A stretch of 37,645 nt of DNA, taken from Bifidobacterium italicum. GTDB lineage: Bacteria > Actinomycetota > Actinomycetes > Actinomycetales > Bifidobacteriaceae. The notes under the pieces are model-generated. The model did no database searches. It was given only the letters and a program-made list of their open reading frames with translations, and was not told the DNA's origin. Shown here one piece after another: positions 7,552 through 15,480 of this stretch (positions are counted from its first letter, which is position 1; each line of letters opens with the position of its first letter). The DNA lies in the NCBI RefSeq assembly GCF_002286915.1, contig NZ_MVOG01000028.1, positions 17,023 to 54,667 of the forward strand. Direction: 5' to 3'. A program made the translations under genes and the position numbers.

Positions 7552-10447
7552 GGTGATGGCCGGCTTCAAAAAGGGCCGCAAGGCCGGGGCGGCCGAAATC
7601 CCGGCGGCGACGCAGCTGTTCACGCCCGAATGGATCGTGCGCTATCTCGTGCAGAACACGGTCGGACGCCTGTGGATGCAGGGGCATCCGGACTGTGCGC
7701 TCGCGCAGCAGTGGGAATACTACATCGCTCCCACCGGCGACGATCGGACGGCACAATCGGCCATCATGTCGCCGGAGAAGCTGACCGTATGCGACCCCGC
7801 ATGTGGTTCGGGCCATATGCTCACCTACGCCTTCGACCTGCTCTACGAGATCTACGAGGACGAGGGCTACGCCCGTTCGGAAATCCCCGGGCTCATCCTC
7901 GAACACAACCTGTTCGGCATGGAGATCGACGAACGAGCCGCACAGCTCGCCGCATTCGCATTGACGATGAAGGCGCGCGGGCGCTCACGCGGCTTCTTCC
8001 GCAACCCGGTGCTCCCGCACATCGAACAGATTAGGAAGATCGAATTCAGCGACGAAGAGACGGCCGAACTCAATGAGCTGTATGACGTCGCGTTGCCGGC
8101 GGAGCTGTGGAACACCTACGCCGATGCGGATGTGTTCGGCTCATTGATCCAGCCCGACGTGATGCTCGCCACGGTCGCCGACAACATCCACGAACCGGAA
8201 GCACCGACGCTGTTCGACCCGGACCTCATCGACCGCAGCGACCATGTGCTGGAGCAGACCCGCTATCTGAGCCGCACCTACGCGGCGGTAGTCGGCAACC
8301 CGCCGTACATGGGCGGCAAGAACATGAGCCCCCAGCTCAAGCAGTATGTCGAACAGCACTATCCGAAGGGCAAGTCGGACCTGTTCGCCGCGTTCATGCT
8401 CCGGTGCATGCGGCTGGTTCCCGAACACGGCTATCTCGGATTCATGACTCCGTATGTATGGATGTTCATCCATACATACGAGGAGCTGCGCAAGCACATC
8501 ATCGAACATGACCATATCAGCTCGCTCATCCAGCTCGAATACTCGGGATTCGATGGTGCAACCGTGCCGATTTGCACATTCGTACTGCAACGAGGCCACA
8601 ATACCAAACTCGGCAGTTACATACGCTTGAGCGATTTCCCCGGAGCGCAACAACAGGCCCCACGAACCCGAGAGATCATTACGGCACATAGGGCAAGCCA
8701 GCAGAACCTGCCATACGAACATGCTGAGATGAAAGAACACTTCTACGAGGTGGATCAGCAGGAGTTCGCCCAGATTCCCGGCTCCCCCATTGCCTACTGG
8801 GTTAGTCATGCCATTTTGGATTTATTCACCCAATTCCCTGAGATGAACTCTCATTTCAAATTACGCGAAGGCATTCATTCTGCCGACAACTTGCAGTTCT
8901 TGCGCAGATGGTACGAAGTTTCATTCAACAGAATCATTAGAGATGCAACATCCATCAACGATATTGACCACAAACAGAACGCATGTTGGGTACCATATTG
9001 CAAAGGTGGCGAATATAGGAAATGGTATGGCAATAATGAATTTGTAATAGGTTTTGATCTCAAACACCGTGAAATGATGAAAAGTCAAAGAGGTTGCGTC
9101 TGGCCCAGCCAATCTCTTTGGTTCAAAGAAGGTGGAACATGGACTGCCGTGTCCTCTGGATCGCTTGGAGTCCGCTATTTCCCCGACGGTTTCCTTTTCG
9201 ACGCAGGTGGCCAAGTTGTCGAAGGAATCAATGTACATAAAGCTATCGCAGAACTCAATAGTTCGTTGTATGAAGTAATAGCAAGATTAACGATGCCGAC
9301 ACTGAATTTTAAATGTGGAGTCATCAGCAAGCTCCCCGACTTCAGCCAATCAATGGATTTTGACGAAGAACTGATTGGCTCATGTATCACTACTTCCAAA
9401 ATGGACTGGGATTCTTCAGAGCTTTCTTTTGATTTTCACACACCCTGTATTTTCACAAGCAAAACGGGCTCACTGCTGGATGCAATCCAAGACACAGAAA
9501 ACCAATACTTGCAAGAATGCCGCAAACAGCAGCTTAGGGAGATTTCTAATAATATAAAAATAGTAGAGCAATGCTGTCCCGAAGGAGACGTTTCATGCGA
9601 TGTCCCGCTCGAACGTGTCTCCCTCAAGCGCAACAAGGCCTTCGCCTATCCGAAGGCGAGCCCCGAGGAGCGTGACGAGCTGTTCACGCTCGACCTGGTC
9701 AAGGAGCTCATCTCCTATGCGGTCGGCTGCATGTTCGGACGGTATTCGCTTGACAAGCCCGGGCTGATTCTCGCCTCGCAGGGCGAGACGATGGACGATT
9801 TCCATACCAGGGTGCCGTATCCGTCCTTCGAGCCGGATGCGGACAACGTGATCCCGATGTGCGAGGGCGACTATTTCGACGACGACATCGTCGTGCGCTT
9901 CCGCAGGTTCATCGCCGTCGCGTTCGGAGCCGAGCATCTCGAGGAGAACATCGCCTATATCGAACAGGTGCTCGGCAAACCGCTGCGCAAGTACTTCGTC
10001 AATGATTTCTACAACGACCATGTGAAGATGTACTCGAACCGTCCGATCTACTGGCAGTATTCGAGCCGCACCGACAACAAGGGCGCGTTCAAGGCCCTGG
10101 TGTATCTGCACCGCTACACGCCGTCGACGACGAGCACGGTGCTCGCGTATCTGCGCGACTACATCGCACGCGTCTCCGGCTACGCCGCGATGCTCGACGA
10201 GTCGGAAGCGGCCAAGGACCTGCGCGAGGCGGACCGGCTGCGCAAGATCGTGACCGAATGCAAGACCTACGAGGACGACGTGCTGTACCCGCTGGCCACG
10301 CGCAACATGCCGATCGACCTCGACGATGGCGTGCTCGTCAACTATCTGCGCATGGGCAAGGCGGTGCGCACGATCACGGCGATCGAGAAGAAGCGCAAGG
10401 ACGTGGAGACATGGACCTGGCCGGTGCATCCGCTGGAACGGCAGTGA
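7478..10447 (+). CDS. pglX: BREX adenine-DNA methyltransferase PglX, main (C-terminal) part
   Basis: This frame holds the catalytic and recognition parts of PglX, the N6-adenine methyltransferase that marks host DNA at the BREX site. Motif I is DPACGSG at 7793-7813 (AdoMet binding) and motif IV is NPPY at 8297-8308 (catalytic). Then come a variable stretch (about 8560-9595) that should be the target-recognition domain and a conserved C-terminus. Joined to the upstream fragment it makes about 1198 residues, normal for PglX. The frame opens at GTG 7478, which has no ribosome site; the interval given is the open frame. A better independent start is ATG 7556, preceded by AAGG and GAGG and lying four bases after the upstream fragment's stop. 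From there the product would be 963 residues with every catalytic motif. The variable stretch is AT-rich (24 of 60 G+C at 9241-9300) against 39 of 60 at 7921-7980. Confidence 0.88.
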   Translation: MGEASGNVEIIGWLYQFYIAPRKDEVMAGFKKGRKAGAAEIPAATQLFTPEWIVRYLVQNTVGRLWMQGHPDCALAQQWEYYIAPTGDDRTAQSAIMSPEKLTVCDPACGSGHMLTYAFDLLYEIYEDEGYARSEIPGLILEHNLFGMEIDERAAQLAAFALTMKARGRSRGFFRNPVLPHIEQIRKIEFSDEETAELNELYDVALPAELWNTYADADVFGSLIQPDVMLATVADNIHEPEAPTLFDPDLIDRSDHVLEQTRYLSRTYAAVVGNPPYMGGKNMSPQLKQYVEQHYPKGKSDLFAAFMLRCMRLVPEHGYLGFMTPYVWMFIHTYEELRKHIIEHDHISSLIQLEYSGFDGATVPICTFVLQRGHNTKLGSYIRLSDFPGAQQQAPRTREIITAHRASQQNLPYEHAEMKEHFYEVDQQEFAQIPGSPIAYWVSHAILDLFTQFPEMNSHFKLREGIHSADNLQFLRRWYEVSFNRIIRDATSINDIDHKQNACWVPYCKGGEYRKWYGNNEFVIGFDLKHREMMKSQRGCVWPSQSLWFKEGGTWTAVSSGSLGVRYFPDGFLFDAGGQVVEGINVHKAIAELNSSLYEVIARLTMPTLNFKCGVISKLPDFSQSMDFDEELIGSCITTSKMDWDSSELSFDFHTPCIFTSKTGSLLDAIQDTENQYLQECRKQQLREISNNIKIVEQCCPEGDVSCDVPLERVSLKRNKAFAYPKASPEERDELFTLDLVKELISYAVGCMFGRYSLDKPGLILASQGETMDDFHTRVPYPSFEPDADNVIPMCEGDYFDDDIVVRFRRFIAVAFGAEHLEENIAYIEQVLGKPLRKYFVNDFYNDHVKMYSNRPIYWQYSSRTDNKGAFKALVYLHRYTPSTTSTVLAYLRDYIARVSGYAAMLDESEAAKDLREADRLRKIVTECKTYEDDVLYPLATRNMPIDLDDGVLVNYLRMGKAVRTITAIEKKRKDVETWTWPVHPLERQ
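8451..8480. repeat. 30-base near-perfect palindrome inside pglX
   Basis: The arms at 8451-8464 (CGTATGTATGGATG) and 8467-8480 are exact reverse complements separated only by TT. They encode the conserved PYVWMFIHTYE stretch after the catalytic motif, about 80 bases before the composition drops. I found no second copy in the window. It could be a recombination site, a protein-binding site, an RNA hairpin, or a by-product of codon choice. Confidence 0.75.
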
Positions 10448-10477
10448 TGCGACGCTGGCGCTCCAGCAGTAGGTCAT

Positions 10478-13153
10478 ATGGACGGAAAAGGCAAGGTTGA
10501 TACAACGATGAACGCATTGGGTGCCGTGGCGGCGATGCTCGCGAAACGATACGCCGAACCCGGCGAGCACGGCCGCATCGTGTTCTGGCTCGACGAGGCG
10601 GGCGACTACGCCGACGAGGTACAGACGATGTTCGGCCCCGAGTCGACCTATGAGGAACTGCGGAACGTCGAGCTCATCATCGGCGGCGATACGCCGTTCA
10701 CGGACCGGTACACGATGACGGCGCAGCATCCCGACCGCAAATTCGCCGTGTATCTGCACGGCGAACAGCCGGCGCCCGAGGACGACTGGCTACTCGACAT
10801 GAAGCTCGCCTATGCGCCGACGTTCTCGGCCGACCGTCTCTCGATGACGCTCACCGAGCTGGCGCCCGACGCCTCCGAAGAGACGAAGGAGGCATGGCTC
10901 GCCGTGATGCGCAGGACGCCGCAGTTCTTCGAATCCAAGCAGCAGGTGAAAAAACTCGCCGCACGCCTCACCGCGCAGGACGACACACGGCAGCTGCAGG
11001 CGAAGATGGTCGCCGTGCTGCTCGGCCTGCCGCATGGGCAGCACAGCCTGCAGGACATCTGGCGCACATTGCTCGCCAAGGACGCCGACGGCGACGACGA
11101 TGGCATCCGGAAGATAGAGCAGATGGGATTGGGACCGTTCCACTGGCATGGCACCGAGGCGATCTACCACTACCCTGCCTCCGACAGGACGGAAGCCAAC
11201 CGCACCGTCAAGGATTTCAAACTGTGGCTGCTCGAACTCGCTTGGAACGGCTTCGTCTCCCCCGGCCATGACGAGAGCTACTACGCCGGCGTCCGCCGAG
11301 ATTTCACCGGATGGTGCAACGATGTGCACTTCCGCGAGACGATGCGACACATCACGGATTCGGCCTCCGAGGACCTCGACATCCCATCGCGCGTCGCCGG
11401 CATGGACATCGACGCACTCGCAGCGCACGGCCTGTATCGAGCGGTGGATCAGGCGCTCATCAGCCGCCTGCTCGAACGGCTCAGCACCCAGTCCATCACG
11501 GACACCGAGGTGCAGCGCATCATCAACGATCGCACGGAAACACTCTGGTACGACGTCTTCGCCAAGGACTATCAGGCCATTGCCGCCGCGAGCGCGTTGC
11601 GCGCGACGCTCGACGCCGTCGACGGCCATATCGAGCTGCAGTCGCCGCGGCAGGGCTTCGAGGCCTATACGTCCCATTACTTCACCATCGATCAGGCGTA
11701 CCGCCGATTCCGCGCGGCCTTCGATATGGCACCGGACCTCGACGCCCCGGCGGTCGGCAACGAACTGGAGGCCGACTATGTGCGGTTCCAGCTGGAGCTC
11801 GGCGCCGCCTGGCAGCGACAGCTGAACACGTTGGACGCGTGGCGCATCGACGGTGTGGCCAATCAATGGGACTTCTTCCGCAACAAGGTCGATCAGCCGT
11901 TCCTCAAGGCGAACAGGAAGGTCGCCGTCATCATCTCGGACGCGCTGCGCTACGAGGTGGCCGAGGAGTTCTCACGGCGCATCGAAGCGGAAAGCCGGTA
12001 CACCGCGTCGATCAGCGCCCAGCTCGGCGTGCTGCCGTCCTATACGCAGCTCGGCATGGCGGCGCTGCTGCCCCATGAGCGGCTCGCGCTCGACACGAGA
12101 TCGGCGAGCGCGTTGCCCGATGGCCTCGTGCTGGCCGATGGCCGTGCCTCCGGCGGAACCGACAACCGCGACACCATCCTGCAAGACCATCACGGGCATG
12201 CCATTCAAGCCAAGGACCTCCTTGCGATGCCCACCGGCGAGGCACGGGAGCTGGTGAAGTCGTGCGACGTGCTGTACGTCTACCATGACGAAATCGACAA
12301 GGAAGGCGACAAAGGCGACGAAGACAAGGTCTTCGGCGCCTGCGAGCGCGCAATCGGGACGCTCATCACCATCGTCAAGAAGCTGGCAAATGCGAACGTC
12401 AACAACTTCCTCGTCACCGCCGACCACGGCTTCCTGTACCAGCGCAGCGAACTCGACGCGGCCGAATGGCTCAGCGAAGTGCCGCACGGCGACGCCGTCT
12501 GGATGAAGAAGCGCCGGTTCTCGACGGGTTCGCGTCTGGTGCCCAACGAGGCGTTCATGACCTATACGGCACAGCAGGTCGGACTGTCCAACACCCCGGA
12601 TGAGGGCGTCACGATCCAATTACCGAATTCGATCCTACGTTTACGCCGTCAGGGCGACGGCGCGAAGTACGTGCATGGCGGCGCATCGCTGCAGGAGATC
12701 GTCGTGCCGGTCGTCGCAATCAACAAGGGACGTTCGTCGAGTGGCGATGTACGGCCGGTGCGTTTCGACATCCTGCAGAGCACGGATCGGATCACGACGG
12801 GGCAGATCACCGTGGACTTCCTGCAGGCCGAACCGGTCGGAGGCAAGGTCCGCGAGCGCACGGTCTTCGTCGGTCTCTACGGCCGGAGCAATGATGACGA
12901 CGATGCAACGCTCATCTCGAATGAGACGCCGATCGCCTTCAATTCCACGTCGAAGGAGGCCGCGAACCGGCATAACCGGGTCACATTCATGCTCACGCCG
13001 GAGGCGGACGCCTTCAACGGGAAACCGATCATGCTGCTGTGCCATGAGAGCGTGGCCGGTTCGAGCGCGCGCAGGCCGTTGGAACAGAAGGCGCAGTTCA
13101 CGCTCAGGCGCGATACCCAATCGGGCGATAATGATCTGCTGGATTGGAACTGA
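10478..13153 (+). CDS. pglZ: BREX-1 phosphatase-fold protein PglZ
   Basis: 891 residues, normal for type 1 PglZ, a member of the alkaline-phosphatase superfamily with metal-dependent phosphodiesterase or nuclease activity in studied systems. The core shows the metal/nucleophile segment 'VAVIISDALRYEVAEEF' with D488, then 'LGVLPSYTQLGMAALLPH', then 'FLVTADHGFLY' with D649 and H650 as probable metal ligands. The N-terminal half contains 'GRIVFWLDEAGDYADEV', usual in this family. ATG 10478 shares its AGGTCATATG context with brxB; ATG 10508 is a possible but weaker start. The gene lies 30 bases after pglX and 30 before brxL, as in a single operon. G+C is uniform, with no sign of damage. Confidence 0.93.
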   Translation: MDGKGKVDTTMNALGAVAAMLAKRYAEPGEHGRIVFWLDEAGDYADEVQTMFGPESTYEELRNVELIIGGDTPFTDRYTMTAQHPDRKFAVYLHGEQPAPEDDWLLDMKLAYAPTFSADRLSMTLTELAPDASEETKEAWLAVMRRTPQFFESKQQVKKLAARLTAQDDTRQLQAKMVAVLLGLPHGQHSLQDIWRTLLAKDADGDDDGIRKIEQMGLGPFHWHGTEAIYHYPASDRTEANRTVKDFKLWLLELAWNGFVSPGHDESYYAGVRRDFTGWCNDVHFRETMRHITDSASEDLDIPSRVAGMDIDALAAHGLYRAVDQALISRLLERLSTQSITDTEVQRIINDRTETLWYDVFAKDYQAIAAASALRATLDAVDGHIELQSPRQGFEAYTSHYFTIDQAYRRFRAAFDMAPDLDAPAVGNELEADYVRFQLELGAAWQRQLNTLDAWRIDGVANQWDFFRNKVDQPFLKANRKVAVIISDALRYEVAEEFSRRIEAESRYTASISAQLGVLPSYTQLGMAALLPHERLALDTRSASALPDGLVLADGRASGGTDNRDTILQDHHGHAIQAKDLLAMPTGEARELVKSCDVLYVYHDEIDKEGDKGDEDKVFGACERAIGTLITIVKKLANANVNNFLVTADHGFLYQRSELDAAEWLSEVPHGDAVWMKKRRFSTGSRLVPNEAFMTYTAQQVGLSNTPDEGVTIQLPNSILRLRRQGDGAKYVHGGASLQEIVVPVVAINKGRSSSGDVRPVRFDILQSTDRITTGQITVDFLQAEPVGGKVRERTVFVGLYGRSNDDDDATLISNETPIAFNSTSKEAANRHNRVTFMLTPEADAFNGKPIMLLCHESVAGSSARRPLEQKAQFTLRRDTQSGDNDLLDWN

Positions 13154-13183
13154 CGGACAAGACAGGATAGGAAGGGATAGCCA

Positions 13184-15340
13184 ATGACCGATACCATGCA
13201 ACATGAGCTGAGCCCGTTGGACAGGAAAATCACTGACGCGTTCCCGCAGCACACCGTGCGCAAGGATCTCGTCGGGGAAATCAAGGGCAACGCGGTCGTG
13301 CCCACCTATGTGCTCGAGTTCCTGCTCAGCCAGTTCGCCACGACAACCGATGCGCTCAGCATCGAATCGGGTGTGCGGCGCGTGCAGGAGATCCTCGCCC
13401 AGCATTACGTGCACCGCGACGAGGCGATGCTGGTCCAGTCGAAGATCCGGGAGAAGGGGCATTACCGGGTAATCGACAAGGTGCAGGTGACGCTCAACGA
13501 GAAGCTCGACCGGTACGAGGCGAGCTTCTCGAACCTCAATATCCGGCAGGTGGTCGTCGATCCAGACATCGTGCAGAAGAACGAGAAGCTGCTCGTGACC
13601 GGCATCTGGTGCATCTGCCGCATCGGCTACGCCTACACCGGCGAGAAAGACGAGGTGCCGTGGCGGCTGGAAAGCCTCAGGTCTGTGCAGATGGCGACCG
13701 ACGACGTGCACAACTTCATCGAGGGACGCAAGAAGTTCTCGACGGAGGAATGGGTCGACCTGCTGCTGCAGTCGATCGGCTTCAACCCGGAGCTGTTCAG
13801 CGACCGGGCGAAGCTGCTGCTGCTCGTACGCATGGTGCCGTTCGTCGAACGCAACTTCAACGTCGTCGAGCTCGGCCCCAAAGGCACCGGCAAGTCGCAC
13901 ATCTATTCGGAGTTCTCGCCGCACGGCATGCTCATCTCGGGCGGCGAGATATCGGTGGCGAAACTGTTCGTCAACAACGCCACCGGACGGGTGGGACTCG
14001 TCGGGTTCTGGGACACGGTCGCGTTCGACGAGTTCGCCGGCAGGAACAAGAAGGCCGGCAAGGAACTCGTCGACATCATGAAGAACTACATGGCGAACAA
14101 GACGTTCTCGCGCGGCGTCGAACAGATCCCCGGCGAGGCGAGCCTCGTTTTCGTCGGCAACACCGACCATGACGTCCCCACGATGCTGCGGACATCGGAC
14201 CTGTTCGAGGCACTGCCGTCGCAATACCACGACCCGGCGTTCCTCGACCGCATCCACGCCTACATCCCCGGCTGGGAGTTCGAGCAGATCCGCTCGGAGA
14301 TGTTCACCGACGGCTACGGCTTCGTCGTCGACTACCTGGCCGAGGTGCTGCACAACCTGCGCGACCTCGACTACAGCGACCGCTTCAACCCGTACTTCGA
14401 ACTCTCGTCGTCGCTGTCCACGCGAGACAAGGACGGCATCCGCAAGACCTTCTCCGGCCTGATGAAACTCGTCTACCCCTCCGGCGAGGCGTCGGCCGAG
14501 CAGATCGAACTGCTGCTGCGCTTGGCGATCGAGGGCCGCAAACGCGTCAAGGACCAGCTGTGCCGCATGGACGCGACGATGACACCGGTCGACTTCGCCT
14601 ACACGAGGATTGGATCTGAAACGCCGATCGCTGTCAAGACCTTCGAGGAGATCGACTACCCGAAACTGTACTGGCGTCGACGCACCGACGACGAATCCGA
14701 CGAGGACGACGGCACGATCCCCGAAGGCGCGTTGCCGGAAGCGGAGGAACCACAGGCCGCTGCTCCGAACAAGAACGCCGCGAATGCGCGCCCGGCGCTC
14801 TCCGCGGTGGAGCGCATGCAGGCGCTCGCGAAACCCGGCGAGGTGACGTTGGAGGAAAACGAGCGCGGCTACTCCTACAATAGGCTGTTCGGCCCGTATG
14901 TCGCCGGCGCGCGGCAGATCGAACTGACCGACCCGTACATCCGCGTCGCCCATCAGATGAGGAATCTGGCAGAATTCCTGGAAATGGTGCGCAACAACTC
15001 CGATCCACATCAGCGCGTCCATGTGCACCTGATCACGAAGGAGGACGAGGAGGCCTACCGGGCACGGCAGCAGCTGGAGATGCTCGGACAGCTCGAGCAC
15101 AACTACACGCAGATGGGCATCGACCTGACATACGCCTTCGACGAGACGATCCACGACCGGCAGCTGCGCACCGACACCGGATGGAAGGTCTCGCTGGGAC
15201 GCGGGCTCGACATTTTCCAGAAAGGCAACGAATCCGACTGGCTCAGCCCGCAGAACCGAATCCAGCAGATGCGCCGCGTCAAATCCTGCACATTCATCTA
15301 CCGCAGGGACGATGACGCACTGGCCGAGCAGGAGATGTAG
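13184..15340 (+). CDS. brxL: BREX AAA+ protein BrxL (Lon-related family)
   Basis: 718 residues. BrxL is the AAA+ ATPase that closes type 1 BREX operons; studied members form ring-shaped DNA-binding assemblies and are needed for defence but not for methylation. Walker A is GPKGTGKS at residues 231-238, Walker B is VAFDE ending at D282-E283, and 'VFVGNTDHD' is the sensor-1 strand. A very acidic, then Ala/Pro-rich linker (about residues 498-553, with DDESDEDD) leads to a separate C-terminal domain beginning near 'YSYNRLFGPYVAGARQIEL'. That domain resembles the MIT_C/phospholipase-D-like type more than a Lon protease, and I see no Lon Ser-Lys catalytic motif. The ribosome site GGAAGGGA precedes ATG 13184; the ATG at 13196 is an alternative. 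Confidence 0.92.
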   Translation: MTDTMQHELSPLDRKITDAFPQHTVRKDLVGEIKGNAVVPTYVLEFLLSQFATTTDALSIESGVRRVQEILAQHYVHRDEAMLVQSKIREKGHYRVIDKVQVTLNEKLDRYEASFSNLNIRQVVVDPDIVQKNEKLLVTGIWCICRIGYAYTGEKDEVPWRLESLRSVQMATDDVHNFIEGRKKFSTEEWVDLLLQSIGFNPELFSDRAKLLLLVRMVPFVERNFNVVELGPKGTGKSHIYSEFSPHGMLISGGEISVAKLFVNNATGRVGLVGFWDTVAFDEFAGRNKKAGKELVDIMKNYMANKTFSRGVEQIPGEASLVFVGNTDHDVPTMLRTSDLFEALPSQYHDPAFLDRIHAYIPGWEFEQIRSEMFTDGYGFVVDYLAEVLHNLRDLDYSDRFNPYFELSSSLSTRDKDGIRKTFSGLMKLVYPSGEASAEQIELLLRLAIEGRKRVKDQLCRMDATMTPVDFAYTRIGSETPIAVKTFEEIDYPKLYWRRRTDDESDEDDGTIPEGALPEAEEPQAAAPNKNAANARPALSAVERMQALAKPGEVTLEENERGYSYNRLFGPYVAGARQIELTDPYIRVAHQMRNLAEFLEMVRNNSDPHQRVHVHLITKEDEEAYRARQQLEMLGQLEHNYTQMGIDLTYAFDETIHDRQLRTDTGWKVSLGRGLDIFQKGNESDWLSPQNRIQQMRRVKSCTFIYRRDDDALAEQEM

Positions 15341-15407
15341 GCAGGAACCGCCGTCGCCTCTCCCCTGTGAAAACGCTGTCATGGTGTACATCGCAGGCGG
15401 GGGCAAT

Positions 15408-15430
15408 GGCCGCGCTCAGCAATAGCGGCC
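15408..15430 (+). promoter_or_regulatory. Small hairpin between brxL and the SIR2 gene
   Basis: GGCCGC at 15408-15413 and GCGGCC at 15425-15430 can pair around an 11-base loop. No T-run follows, so it is a poor terminator. A TATACA at 15448-15453 could serve as a -10 for the SIR2 gene, but no -35 is evident at the right distance. The 140-base gap is therefore the likeliest place for separate control of the SIR2 gene, without a firm promoter. Confidence 0.25.
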
Positions 15431-15480
15431 TATATGGGCACCGATGATATACAAGCAATCATGAATCCACGGGGGTAACA

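Noticed and set aside
12641..15406. 921-codon open frame opposite brxL and the end of pglZ
   Set aside because: Shadow of two well-recognised genes; no motif or ribosome site.
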